From PALSA-911 sp963743035 (GTDB lineage: Bacteria; Pseudomonadota; Alphaproteobacteria; Acetobacterales; Acetobacteraceae), in assembly GCA_963743035.1 (NCBI GenBank), contig CAVUOB010000004.1:248001-312000 (forward strand): a stretch of DNA of 64,000 nucleotides, written 5' to 3'. This document shows positions 44,889-53,919 of this stretch, piece after piece. A program made the position numbers and the translations under genes. Under the pieces are notes generated by a model. That model ran no database searches. It was not told where the DNA came from and was given only the letters and a program-made list of their open reading frames with translations. Every line of letters begins with the position of its first letter. Within the stretch, counting starts at the first letter, position 1.

Positions 44889-46124
44889 GCCATGCGCCGG
44901 CCGCTCCGGCGCAGCAGCGAGAAGGCGATCAGCCCGTTCAGCAGGTTGAAGCCGACGCCGTTGGCAAAGGCGGCGCGGTAGGAACCCGTCAGGTCGAAGA
45001 TCGCGCCCGACATCCAGCCGCCGAGCGCCATGCCCATCAGCGTCGCCATCAGCACCAGGCCGACCCGGGTGCCGACCTCCCGCGCCGGGAAATATTCCCG
45101 CACGATCATCGCATAGCTCGGGATCAGGCCGCCCTGGAACAGCCCGAACAGCGCGGAGATGACATAGAGCGAGGTCAGCCCGTCGAACATCAGATACAGC
45201 ACCAGCGCCGAGCCCTGCAGCACAGAGCCCAGCATCAGCGTGCGCAGCCCGCCGATCCGGTCGGCGATCAGGCCGGAGGCCAGGCGGCTGACGATGCCGA
45301 AGCCGAGCATCAGCGACAGCATCTCCGCGCCACGGGCGACGCCGTAGCCGAGATCGCCGCAATAGGCGACGATATGCACCTGCGGCATGGACATCGCCAC
45401 GCAGCAGGAGATGCCGGCGACCACCAGCAGCGCCATCAGCGTGTTCGGCGCCAGCCCGAGCCCGCCCTGTCCGTTGCGCTGGATGTGGCCGGCCGCGCCG
45501 CCCGCCAGCGCCGGGGTGCGGCGGCGCAGCATCAGCGCCAGCGGCAGCATCGCGGCCATGCAGAAGATTCCGATGCCGACATGCGTCTGCCGCCAGCCCA
45601 CGCTTTGGAGAAAATGCTGGATGATCGGCGGCCAGATGGTGCCGGCCAGGTAGTTGCCGGATGCGCATATAGACACCGCGATGCCGCGCCGGCGGGTGAA
45701 CCACATCGACGTGTCGGCCATCAACGGCCCGAACGTGGCGGAACAGCCGAACAGCGCGATCAGCACGCCCTGCGCCAGCGCATATTGCCACAGGCTGGTG
45801 GCATAGCCGGCGGCGATATAGCCGATCCCGAGCGTGACCGCGCCGAGGACCACCGGCATCACCACGCCGAACCGGTCGGCGAACCGGCCCATCAGCACGC
45901 CCCCGGCGGCGAAGCCGATCATGGTCAGGGTGAACGGCAGCGAAGCGGCGCCCCGGTCGACCCCGAACTGCACCTGCGCCGCCGGCAGCGTGACCACCAC
46001 CGACCACATGCCCACGCCGCCGAGCGTGCTCAGCAGCACCGCCGCGGCCAGGCGCAGCCAGGCATAGGTGGAGTTCGACTCCGCCGTCCCCCACGGGGCC
46101 GGTATTCCTGGACGTAGTCACCAC
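44879..46124 (-). CDS. MFS transporter (OFA-like), N-terminal +1 frameshift
   Basis: The conserved protein reads from VLLSTLGGVGMWSVVV through 12 membrane segments to RRSGRRMAYA. Signatures include GGVLMGRFADRFGVVMP, FTRRRGIAVSICASGNYLAG and RLASGLIADRIGG, as in oxalate/formate antiporter-like MFS proteins. The only start in that frame is an internal GTG at 46039, which would cut into the first helix. A GTG at 46124 in another frame joins perfectly if one C (G on the coding strand) is removed from the run at 46088-46092, giving GPVGTAESNSTYAWLRLAAA and a 414-residue protein, the normal size. The solute is unknown; surE is divergent. Confidence 0.87.
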
Positions 46125-46353
46125 GATGTTCCTCGCGCTCCCGAGCGCGGGCCGTCCGCTGCTCGGTCCAACGCTAGCATGGGCGTTCTGCCTGTCACGT
46201 CATCGGGAGCACAGATCTGCCGTGCAACCGGCGAGCCGGAGAACGGTCACAGGCGAGCGTTCGCCTCCGCGCGGGGCCCCCATGGACAGCATCGGGCAGC
46301 CGGTCATAGACACACAGCCAACGACAATCCCGCCCTTCACCGGAGGCCGCACC

Positions 46354-47124
46354 GTGCTCGATCGCATCCTGATCACCAACGACGACGGCATCGACGCGCC
46401 GGGACTGGCCGTGATGGAGGCCATCGCCGCCGAACTGGCCCGCGAGGTCTGGGTGGTCGCGCCCGAGCACGACCAGTCCGGCGTTTCCCACGCCGTCAGC
46501 CTGCATCACCCGCTGCGCATCTCCAACCAGGGCCCGCGCCGTTTCGGCGTGGACGGCACTCCCGGCGATTGCGCCGTGCTCGGCGTCTGCCACCTGCTGC
46601 CCGAGCGCCCGGACCTCATCCTGTCCGGCGTCAACCGCGGCGGCAATCTCGGCATGGAGACGGTCTTCTCCGGCACTGTCGGCGGCGCGATGACCGGCAT
46701 GCTGCTCGGCATTCCCTCGATCGCGCTCAGCCAGTGCTGGTCCGACCGCGCCAATATTCCCTGGAATACCGCCCGCAGCCTCGGCGCCCCGGCGATCCGC
46801 CAGTTGCTGGATATCGGCTGGAGCGCGGATACCTGCCTGAACGTCAATTTTCCCGATTGCGCGCCGGAGGCGGCCGGCCCGCTGACCCTGGCGCGCCAGG
46901 GCGTCGGCCTGGTGCAGGGCATGGTCGTGGAAACCCGCACCGATCCGCGCGGCATGGAATACCACTGGATCAATTTCCGCCGCGGCCCGCGCCCGCAGGG
47001 GCTGGAGAGCGATTCCGACGCGACGCGGGCCGGGCGCATCGCCGTCACCCCGGTGCGCTTCGACCGCACCGATGAGACGGCGTACGCCCAGCTGGCCGCC
47101 AGACTGCCGCGGCTGGGGGCGTAA
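46354..47124 (+). CDS. surE: 5'/3'-nucleotidase SurE
   Basis: SurE is a metal-dependent phosphatase of nucleoside monophosphates used in survival and stress. The 256-residue product starts with ILITNDDGIDAPGL (the DD metal pair), then VVAPEHDQSGVSHAV, the Asn ligand in LILSGVNRGGNLGMETVFSG, and AMTGMLLGIPSIALSQ. The late region YHWINFRRGPRPQG is typical. I chose the GTG at 46354, which has GGAGG eight bases upstream and begins exactly at the family start; upstream in-frame sequence is unconserved. It is a lone gene convergent with the beta-helix protein. Confidence 0.95.
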   Translation: MLDRILITNDDGIDAPGLAVMEAIAAELAREVWVVAPEHDQSGVSHAVSLHHPLRISNQGPRRFGVDGTPGDCAVLGVCHLLPERPDLILSGVNRGGNLGMETVFSGTVGGAMTGMLLGIPSIALSQCWSDRANIPWNTARSLGAPAIRQLLDIGWSADTCLNVNFPDCAPEAAGPLTLARQGVGLVQGMVVETRTDPRGMEYHWINFRRGPRPQGLESDSDATRAGRIAVTPVRFDRTDETAYAQLAARLPRLGA

Positions 47125-47145
47125 CCCCAGCCGCGGCCGCGAGAT

Positions 47146-49143
47146 CTAGCCGTTCGGCTGGATCTTGGCGACGACGCCCGCCGAGTGCGCCCCGGTCGCA
47201 TCGGTTGTCAGCCACTGGGACGATCCGCCGGCAACTTGCGGATCGAGCGTGGCACTGCCTGCCGCCGACGTTTGGGTGGCGGAGGCGAGGCCGTTGATCA
47301 CCGCTGCCAGGCTGCCCGAACCGGCGACGAGATCGGACATCGTGCCAGTCCCCGTTGCCGTCACGGAGGCCGAGATGGTGGGGGTGGCCTGGCTGCTGCC
47401 GGAGGCGGTCAGGCTCGCTGAGCCGCTGGGAGCATAGAGCGTGCCACCTGTCCCGGTAACCACGGCGTGATGGGACCCGCCGATGAAATGCGGCCCGGTG
47501 GATTGCCCGTGCCAGTTCCCACTCGGGATCTGGGTGGTCGGGTCACTGGCGACCGGGGTGGTCGGGTCGCTGGCGACCGGGGTGCTCGGATCGCTGGCGA
47601 CCGGGGTGGTCGGGTCACTGGCGACCGGGGTGGTCGGGTCGCTGGCGACCGGGGTGGTCGGGTCGCTGGCGACCGGGGTGGTCGGATCACTGGCGGCCGG
47701 GGTGGTCGGATCACTGGCGACCGGGGTGGTCGGGTCGCTGGCGACCGGCGTCTTGGGATTGCTGATGACCGGCGTCGTCGGCTCGGTGGTGACCGGTGTG
47801 GTTGGCTCGGTGGTGACCGGCGTGGTCGGCTCGGTGCTGACCGGCGTGGTCGGCTCGGCGCTGACCGGCGTCGTCGGCTCGGTGCTGACCGGCGTCGTCG
47901 GGTCGGTGCTGACCGGCGTGGTCGGCTCGGTGCTGACCGGCGTCGTCGGCTCCGTGCTGACCGGCGTCGTCGGCTTGGTGCTGACCGGCGTGGTCGGCTC
48001 GGTGCTGACCGGCGTCGTCGGCTCGGTGCTGACGGGCGTCGTCGGCTCGGTGCTGACCGGCGTCGTCGGCTCGGTGCTGACCGGTGTGGTCGGCTCCGTG
48101 CTGACCGGGACCGTCGCCCCGATGGTGATCGGCACGCTGGTGACAGGCGTGATCGACACCGTCACCCCGGAGTTGAACGTGTTGTCGGTCTCAACCGCCG
48201 GTCCGCTGGCGACATTGGCCGCCGTGATCCCGCTGAAATTGTTGTCGGTGATGGTGGCGGGAATGTCGGTCTGGTTCAGCACCCCCACAGTGCCGCTGGT
48301 CCGGTCGTTGATGAAGCTGTTGCCGGTCACGGTCAACGATGAGTCCGCGTAAGGGGTGCCCTCGCCGCCGAAATGCACCATGTTCACCTGTTGCGACAGC
48401 GGTCCCTTCTCGATCACGTTGTTCTGGATCAGGTCCACGCCGCCGTTCGGCAGGTCGATGTCGTAGCTCGCCGTGCCGGTCGGCCCGTCGGCGAAGACGT
48501 TGTTCTGGAGGGTGTTGGCCAGCGCCCGGCTCTTGAGCTCATGGCCGACCTGCGCATCCTCGAACACGCTGTTGGTCACGGTGAGGCTGTCGACCGGACC
48601 GATGTACAGATTGTGCGTATAGCCGCTGCCCGAGCCGTTGTCCGAGAACAGGCTGTGGTCGATGGTGACGGTATTGGTCAGCCCGGCAATCACCGGATTG
48701 CCCATGACGCCATCCTGGTTGCCGATGAAAGCATCGTTGATCAGCACCATCTGTCCGCCTTCGTAGCGGATGCCGGCGCCATTGCCGCCATCCGCGTCGG
48801 AAACCGCGGCGCCGGAAAAGGTCATGTTCTCAATGGTCACGTCGTTGTCGACGACCAGAATGCCCTTCTCGTTCGGCGGCGGGACGGTCGCCACCATGTT
48901 GACCATCCCACCCACGCCTTCGATGGTGATCTTGTGCGTGATCGTGGCGAAGTCATTGGTATAGGTGCCGGCATCCACCTGGATCACGTCACCGTCCTGC
49001 GATGCGTTGATCGCATCCGCGACAGTCGAGTATTCCTCGCCAACACCCACCGTCAGGATATTCGTACCGGCTGGAGGTGGAGTATTGACGACAGGTATCA
49101 ACCCGGCAGTGCTGGTGCTATCTGCGGTCATAGAATTTTCCAA
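47146..49143 (-). CDS. Right-handed beta-helix protein with long octapeptide repeat region
   Basis: The 665-residue protein has three parts. Residues 25-330 are a right-handed parallel beta-helix of the pectate-lyase type with rungs such as YSTVADAINASQDGDVIQVD, ITIEGVGGMV, VTIENMTFSGAAV and NTVTIDHSLFSDNG. Residues about 345-540 are some two dozen copies of an octapeptide: first TTPVSTEP, then TTPVASDP. The last 120 residues are Gly/Ser/Ala-rich (SGSASLTASGSSQATPTISA). No signal peptide is present, so non-classical or type I secretion is likely if it is exported; adhesin or glycan-binding roles are guesses. No active-site residues for lyase activity are visible. Confidence 0.85.
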   Translation of the reverse strand: MENSMTADSTSTAGLIPVVNTPPPAGTNILTVGVGEEYSTVADAINASQDGDVIQVDAGTYTNDFATITHKITIEGVGGMVNMVATVPPPNEKGILVVDNDVTIENMTFSGAAVSDADGGNGAGIRYEGGQMVLINDAFIGNQDGVMGNPVIAGLTNTVTIDHSLFSDNGSGSGYTHNLYIGPVDSLTVTNSVFEDAQVGHELKSRALANTLQNNVFADGPTGTASYDIDLPNGGVDLIQNNVIEKGPLSQQVNMVHFGGEGTPYADSSLTVTGNSFINDRTSGTVGVLNQTDIPATITDNNFSGITAANVASGPAVETDNTFNSGVTVSITPVTSVPITIGATVPVSTEPTTPVSTEPTTPVSTEPTTPVSTEPTTPVSTEPTTPVSTKPTTPVSTEPTTPVSTEPTTPVSTDPTTPVSTEPTTPVSAEPTTPVSTEPTTPVTTEPTTPVTTEPTTPVISNPKTPVASDPTTPVASDPTTPAASDPTTPVASDPTTPVASDPTTPVASDPTTPVASDPSTPVASDPTTPVASDPTTQIPSGNWHGQSTGPHFIGGSHHAVVTGTGGTLYAPSGSASLTASGSSQATPTISASVTATGTGTMSDLVAGSGSLAAVINGLASATQTSAAGSATLDPQVAGGSSQWLTTDATGAHSAGVVAKIQPNG
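47532..48107. repeat. 24-bp period tandem repeat encoding the octapeptide array
   Basis: About 24 copies of a 24-base unit lie end to end. The unit in the 47.5-47.75 kb half reads CTGGCGACCGGGGTGGTCGG, and in the 47.76-48.1 kb half GCTGACCGGCGTCGTCGGCTC-like without further extension, with one hybrid copy (ATTGCTGATGACCGG) at the join. The two blocks are homogenised internally, which suggests recent expansion by slippage or unequal recombination in the minus-strand gene. Confidence 0.9.
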
Positions 49144-49533
49144 TCATAATTCTGAAGTGGTCCGTTATTCAGAGAAACCATGTTGTGCACGGTATGTATT
49201 TGTTTATTTCTTTCCACGATTCCCTCCCCCAGCAGGCGGGCGGAGTTAAGTCGAAGTCGTTCAATCTGTCTTGCCGTTTTTACTACTGAAGCGGTCACCT
49301 TTTCTCGAGTTAACTAAATGGGATTCGGCTTATTTTTATGATCCGGGCTTCGGCTCCATGGGGGCACGCTCCGCCGTCATGTGGCGCGGGGGGAATTAAG
49401 CGATAGACACGCCGGCCGGGATCGCGACGCCGCGGGCGTGACCTCGCCCGGGGCCTTGAAGCCCTGGCCATCGCCGCGCCAAACTGGCCTGCGCCGATAC
49501 ATTTCACCCCGCAGTCGATCGGACCCGCCCGTC
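49144..49533. other. Divergent intergenic region between the beta-helix gene and the MmgE/PrpD gene
   Basis: About 390 bases. The portion 49140-49340 is AT-rich (CAATCATAATTCTGAAG, TTTTTACTACTGAAGCGG, GAGTTAACTAAATGGG) and should hold the promoter of the beta-helix gene on the minus strand. Nearer 49400 the composition returns to high GC. I see no gene or clear operator here. Confidence 0.5.
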
Positions 49534-50952
49534 ATGACCACGTCCACCATGACCGCCCGCACCCTGACCACGTCCACGGGGGCCATCGCCACCGAAATGG
49601 TGCGGAGGATCTGCGGTTTCGATCGCCAGCACCTCACGCCCCAAGCGCTCGCCTGCGCGCGCACCGCCATCATCGACACCATCGGCGTGACACTGGCCGG
49701 CCATGACGAACCCTGCACCGACATCCTGCGCCGCATTCCCGGGCTGGCCGCCGCGCCCGGCCCGTCGCTCGTCTTCGCCAGCCGGCAGCGCACCAGCGCG
49801 CTTGACGCCACCATGATCAATGGCTGCGCCTCACATGCGCTCGACTACGACGATTTTTCCGGCGTGATGGGCGGGCACCAATCCGTGCCGCTGGTATCGC
49901 TGCTGTTCGCGCTCGGCGAAGACCGCGCCGCTTCGGGCCTGCAGATCCTGCTCGCCTATGTCGTCGGCGTGGAGACCGAGATCCGCCTCGCCCGCGCGGT
50001 CAATTTCCATCATTACGACAAGGGCTGGCACCCGACCGCCACGCTCGGCACCATCGGCGCCGCCGCGTCGGCCGCGCATCTGCTGGACCTCGACCAGGCG
50101 CAGGCCGCCACCGCGCTCGCCATCGCCGCCTCCCTCGCCGGCGGCATCAAGGCCAATTTCGGCACCATGGTGAAGCCGCTGCATGTCGGCCAATGCGCCC
50201 GCAACGGCCTGTTCGCCGCCCTGCTGGCCGAGAGCGGGTACGACGCCAACCACGCCGCGTTCGAACACCACCAGGGCTTCCTGAACGTCTTCAACGGCCC
50301 CGGCAACTATGACGTTTCCAGGTTGCTGCAGGACTGGGGGACGCCGCTGGAGATTGAGCAGCCATCCATCGCGCTCAAGCAATTCCCCTGCTGCGGCAGC
50401 ACCCATCCCGCCATCAGCGCGATGCTGGACCTGGTCCGTGCCGAGGACATCCGCCCCGACGACATCGCGGGCATCGAGGTGTTGGCGCACGCGCGCCGGT
50501 TGCGCCACACCAACAACCCGGACCCGCAGACCACGCTCGAAGCCAAGTTCAGCCACCAATACGTCATCGCCCGCGCCGCGCTGGACCGGGCAGTAAAGCT
50601 CAAGGATTTCGAGAACAACGCGCATCTCGACCCCGCGATCCAGCGATTGCTGCAACGCATCGTTGCGCGGCCGCATCCGGACATGGCGGAAGACGGCCCG
50701 AAGCAATGGGGGGCTGAGGTGATCGTCACCCTGAACGGCGGCCGGCATGTCTCCCGCCGCATAGACAACCTGGTCGGCCGCGGCGGCGACAATGCGATGA
50801 GCGCGGACGAGCTATGGGAGAAGTTCAGCGACTGCGCCGAACGCGCCCTGCCCCCTGGCCAGATCGGGCCGCTGTTCGATCGTCTGGGCGCGCTGGAAGA
50901 CGAGGCGGATATCCGCGATCTGGTGCAGCTGCTCGAAGGCGAGCCCGATTAA
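49534..50952 (+). CDS. MmgE/PrpD family protein
   Basis: The 472-residue product is an MmgE/PrpD-fold protein: TIGVTLAGHDEPCTDILRRI, then SHALDYDDFSGVMGGHQSVP, GWHPTATLGTIGAAASAAHL, KANFGTMVKPLHVGQCARNG and IALKQFPCCGSTHPAISAML. Members include 2-methylcitrate dehydratase and various uncharacterised isomerases or decarboxylases, so the name PrpD is not assigned. I chose the ATG at 49534; the frame upstream is arginine-rich and unconserved. The gene is convergent with the PhyH gene, with ten bases between stops. Confidence 0.88.
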   Translation: MTTSTMTARTLTTSTGAIATEMVRRICGFDRQHLTPQALACARTAIIDTIGVTLAGHDEPCTDILRRIPGLAAAPGPSLVFASRQRTSALDATMINGCASHALDYDDFSGVMGGHQSVPLVSLLFALGEDRAASGLQILLAYVVGVETEIRLARAVNFHHYDKGWHPTATLGTIGAAASAAHLLDLDQAQAATALAIAASLAGGIKANFGTMVKPLHVGQCARNGLFAALLAESGYDANHAAFEHHQGFLNVFNGPGNYDVSRLLQDWGTPLEIEQPSIALKQFPCCGSTHPAISAMLDLVRAEDIRPDDIAGIEVLAHARRLRHTNNPDPQTTLEAKFSHQYVIARAALDRAVKLKDFENNAHLDPAIQRLLQRIVARPHPDMAEDGPKQWGAEVIVTLNGGRHVSRRIDNLVGRGGDNAMSADELWEKFSDCAERALPPGQIGPLFDRLGALEDEADIRDLVQLLEGEPD

Positions 50953-50962
50953 CCCAAGCCTG

Positions 50963-51784
50963 TCAGGCCAGCCTGGGCACGAAGGGACGGCTGGTGAAAT
51001 GCTCGTCGCCGCCGGCGAAGCGCAGCCCCGCCGCCTTCACCGCGCTGTCGGGAACGATGTCGAGCGGCACATAGTAGCGGTCGTGATCGCGGATGACCGT
51101 GTCGTTATCCACCCGGTTGTAGCAGCAGATCAGCGTCCAGCGCCGATGCGCCGAGCGGTTCTGCGCGGAACGGTGCAGCATATTGGCGTGGAAGAACACC
51201 GCATCCCCCGGCTCCAGCTCGCACGGCACGAGTTCCAGCCGCGCCAGGATATCGGCCATCCGCGCGGGATCGGCGACGTTCTGGCCTTCGCCGGGCACCG
51301 GCACATGGTCGATCCGCCCGAGCCGGTGCGAGCCGCGCACCATCTGCAGGCAGCCGTTTTCCATGCCGGAACGGTCGAGCGCCACCTGGCAGCTCGCCAG
51401 ATGCGGAAACAGGCAGCCGTTATGGTACCAGTAGCCGTAATCCTGGTGCCATTCCCAGGCCCCGCCGACGAATGGCTCCTTCGCCGTCAGCTTGGACTGG
51501 AAATGGTACACCGGACCGCCGAGCAGCTCCGCCATGGTATCGACCATCCGCGCCGAGCGCGCCGCCATGCCATAGACGCTGTCGCCGGCACGGTTCCATA
51601 GGGCGATGCGCGTCGCCGCGCCCTGGGCATCCAGCCGGTCGATCAGGTGGCTGGATACTTCCGGATCCTCCTCCATCGCCCGGCGCAGCAGATCCACTTC
51701 CTCGGCATCGAACATGCCGCGCACGATGACGAAACCGTCGGCGTCGAAGGCGGCGCGTTCCGCCGCGGACAGGATCGATGCCAT
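50963..51784 (-). CDS. Phytanoyl-CoA dioxygenase family (PhyH) protein
   Basis: The 273-residue Fe(II)/2-oxoglutarate oxygenase has the iron motif HxD in EWHQDYGYWYH near residue 112, the distal His in VFFHANMLHRSAQNRS near 215 and the 2-oxoglutarate Arg a few residues later in HRRWTLICCYN. The N-terminus DADGFVIVRGMFDAEEVDLL is standard for PhyH. Such enzymes hydroxylate acyl-CoA, ectoine or secondary metabolites; the substrate is unknown. It is the last gene of a minus-strand trio, 16 bases after the amidohydrolase, and close to the biosynthetic cluster on the plus strand. Confidence 0.92.
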   Translation of the reverse strand: MASILSAAERAAFDADGFVIVRGMFDAEEVDLLRRAMEEDPEVSSHLIDRLDAQGAATRIALWNRAGDSVYGMAARSARMVDTMAELLGGPVYHFQSKLTAKEPFVGGAWEWHQDYGYWYHNGCLFPHLASCQVALDRSGMENGCLQMVRGSHRLGRIDHVPVPGEGQNVADPARMADILARLELVPCELEPGDAVFFHANMLHRSAQNRSAHRRWTLICCYNRVDNDTVIRDHDRYYVPLDIVPDSAVKAAGLRFAGGDEHFTSRPFVPRLA

Positions 51785-51799
51785 GGCAGCCTCCCTCGC

Positions 51800-52867
51800 T
51801 CAGGGTGCGATGATGCGATAGACGCGCGCCGCCGTGCCGCTGTACAGCGCCTTTTTCTCCGCGGCCGACGCGCCGGAGGTGATCCGCTTGAACGCGTTCC
51901 ACAATTCGGTGTAGCCGCAGCTCTGCTTGTCCGGCGGGAAATTGCTCTCGAACATGCAGCGCTCGGGGCCGAACGCCTCGATGCAATGCTCGACATACGG
52001 CCGCCAGGCCTCGGCGAGTTCGGCCGATGTCGGCGGTGCGTCCAGATCGTGGAAGCCGAAGCCGAACGAGGTCATTCCCAGGCCGCCCAGCTTGCAGTTC
52101 ACGTTCGGGCTTTTCGCCAGCTCGGAAATATCCTTGCGCCAGGATGCCAGGATCTCCGCCCGTCTGCCGGCATAGGGCCCCACGCCCAGCACGCCGCCGA
52201 CATGGTTCAGGATGATCGTGGTATCGGGGAAGGCCCGCGCCAGGTCGATCGCGTCCGGCAGTTGCGGATGATACTGCCAGGACTCGAAGCTCAGCCCAAG
52301 CTTCGCCAACTGGCCGAAGCCCTCGCGGAATTTCGGATCCGCGAGCTGGTGCGGCGGCACGAAGCGGGAGACGAACTTGCCCACCGCCTCGTTGCCGTCC
52401 CACGAAACGCCGTGGCGGATGCCGCGGAACCGCCCACCCCCGGCCGCGAGCTCGGCCTCCAGCACCTCGCGCACGCGCGCGCCGATGGTGAGGTCGGCAT
52501 AGCCGATGATCGCCTCCGCCACCCGGCACGGCCCGTAGCCGCCGGACGCGCTCATCGCCGCGATGCCGTTGACGAATTCCACCTCCCCCACCGGGCGCAT
52601 TTCCACCGGCCCGGTGGCGCGGTACATCGCCTGGCACTCCAGGAACACGGTAGAAACGATGTTATGGCCACCGCCGATATCGGCCAGGAGTTCCGGCAGG
52701 AAATACTTGCCCCGGTGCGGCGTGTGCCAGAGATGATGGTGCGGATCGATGATCGCCAGCTCCGGCTCCAAGGCCGCCTCGCTCGGCCGCCTGGCCAGCC
52801 AGGCCGCCAGATCGGCATCGTTGCGATGCGATATGCCGCGATAATCGCTCTTGGTAGTGGCACTCAT
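51800..52867 (-). CDS. Amidohydrolase family protein (amidohydro-rel 2)
   Basis: From the ATG at 52867 (GGGGGAAAG upstream) the product is 355 residues. The metal motif is AIIDPHHHLWHTPHRGKYFL near residue 40, the later barrel strands have FRGIRHGVSWDG, TTIILNHVGGVLGVGPYAGR and SPNVNCKLGGLGM, and RCMFESNFPPDKQSCGYTEL near the C-terminus carries the catalytic Asp-equivalent region. The HxH pair is complete here, unlike the DxHP form in the two amidohydrolases at 11-13 kb, so this is a different branch resembling 2-pyrone-4,6-dicarboxylate-type lactonases. It lies between an SDR and a PhyH gene in one operon. Confidence 0.88.
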   Translation of the reverse strand: MSATTKSDYRGISHRNDADLAAWLARRPSEAALEPELAIIDPHHHLWHTPHRGKYFLPELLADIGGGHNIVSTVFLECQAMYRATGPVEMRPVGEVEFVNGIAAMSASGGYGPCRVAEAIIGYADLTIGARVREVLEAELAAGGGRFRGIRHGVSWDGNEAVGKFVSRFVPPHQLADPKFREGFGQLAKLGLSFESWQYHPQLPDAIDLARAFPDTTIILNHVGGVLGVGPYAGRRAEILASWRKDISELAKSPNVNCKLGGLGMTSFGFGFHDLDAPPTSAELAEAWRPYVEHCIEAFGPERCMFESNFPPDKQSCGYTELWNAFKRITSGASAAEKKALYSGTAARVYRIIAP

Positions 52868-52974
52868 TGTCGCTTTCCCCCCAGTTCTCTTGACGCATTT
52901 TCTCTTGGCGCCTTCTTGGCGTTTTCCTGGCCAAATCCTAGGCCCCGCCGCCAGGGCGGGACAAGGCACGCTGC

Positions 52975-53772
52975 CTATCGCCGGATCGTGCTCACCGATC
53001 CGCCGGAGCCGGACCGTCCGCCATCGACCACGAATTGCGTGCCGGTCACGTTGCCCGACAGGTCCGAGCACAGGAACAGCACCATGTTCGCCACCTCCTC
53101 TGGGCGCGTGTAGCGCCCGGTCGGCATGCCCGCGCGCATCGCATCGGCGATCGCCGCCGGATCGTTCGGGTTCCGCTGCGCCTCCAGCGAGCGCATCATC
53201 CGCGTCTCCACCGGGCCCGGACAGACCGCGTTCACCCGTACGCCCTGGCCGGCCACGTCCGCCGAGGCCACCTTGGTCAGGCCGAGCACCGCGTGCTTGG
53301 ACGCGACATAGGCCGGCATGCCCGGCCCGCCGAACAGGCCGGCGACCGAGGCCGTGTTCACCACCGTGCCGCCGCCCTGCTGCAGCATCACCGGCAGCAC
53401 ATGGCGCAGGCCGAGGAACACGCCCTTCAGGTTCACCGCGATCACCGCGTCGAACACGTCCTCGTCATATTCCTGGATCGGCACGACCTTGCCCTCGATG
53501 CCGGCATTGTTGAAGAAGCAGTCGATCCGGCCATAGGCATCGAGCGCCTTCTGCACATAGCCCCGCACATCCGCCGAACGGGTCACGTCCGCCTGCACGA
53601 ATGTCGCCTCTCCGCCGGCGGCGCGAACCTGCGCCGCGGTCTCCTCGCCGATCGCTGGGTCGAAATCGACCGCGACCGCCTTCGCCCCGTGCGCCGCGAA
53701 GGCGAGCGCCGCCGCCCGCCCGATGCCGCCGCCGCCGCCGGTGATCAGCGCAACCTTGCCGGTAAAATCCAT
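52975..53772 (-). CDS. SDR family NAD(P)-dependent oxidoreductase
   Basis: The 265-residue enzyme has the classical SDR pattern: the nucleotide loop ALITGGGGGIGRAAALAFA, the Asp in VAVDFDP for NAD preference, NNAGIEG, the catalytic Ser in NTASVAGLFG, and YVASKHAV with Tyr and Lys. The end reads GTQFVVDGG. The Asp after the second strand points to NAD rather than NADP. It is the first gene of the minus-strand SDR/amidohydrolase/PhyH trio and its start is divergent from the flavoprotein gene by about 150 bases. Confidence 0.93.
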   Translation of the reverse strand: MDFTGKVALITGGGGGIGRAAALAFAAHGAKAVAVDFDPAIGEETAAQVRAAGGEATFVQADVTRSADVRGYVQKALDAYGRIDCFFNNAGIEGKVVPIQEYDEDVFDAVIAVNLKGVFLGLRHVLPVMLQQGGGTVVNTASVAGLFGGPGMPAYVASKHAVLGLTKVASADVAGQGVRVNAVCPGPVETRMMRSLEAQRNPNDPAAIADAMRAGMPTGRYTRPEEVANMVLFLCSDLSGNVTGTQFVVDGGRSGSGGSVSTIRR

Positions 53773-53919
53773 CTGCCGTTTCCCCTCGATTATCCCGACA
53801 GCTTCCCGAACCACACCGATCCGTCAAGCCAGGCGGGCGGGGCGAGGCGGGGCGAGGCGGGGACATGACGAACCCGCTACAACCGCATAACAATGCGCAG
53901 GCAAGAACGGGAGACGGGC

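Noticed and set aside
47530..48110. CRISPR-like regular repeat
   Set aside because: The 24-base units are contiguous without unique spacers and code for octapeptides in a large protein.
47483..48352. Long open frame on the plus strand across the octapeptide repeat (about 290 codons of GVVGSVLT-type sequence)
   Set aside because: It is the antisense shadow of the beta-helix repeat, arising because the 24-base unit lacks stops in this frame; it has no non-repeat coding character and no ribosome site.
53828..53860. GGGGCGAGGC short tandem repeat upstream of the flavoprotein gene
   Set aside because: Only about two and a half copies of a ten-base GC-rich unit; too short to support a function.
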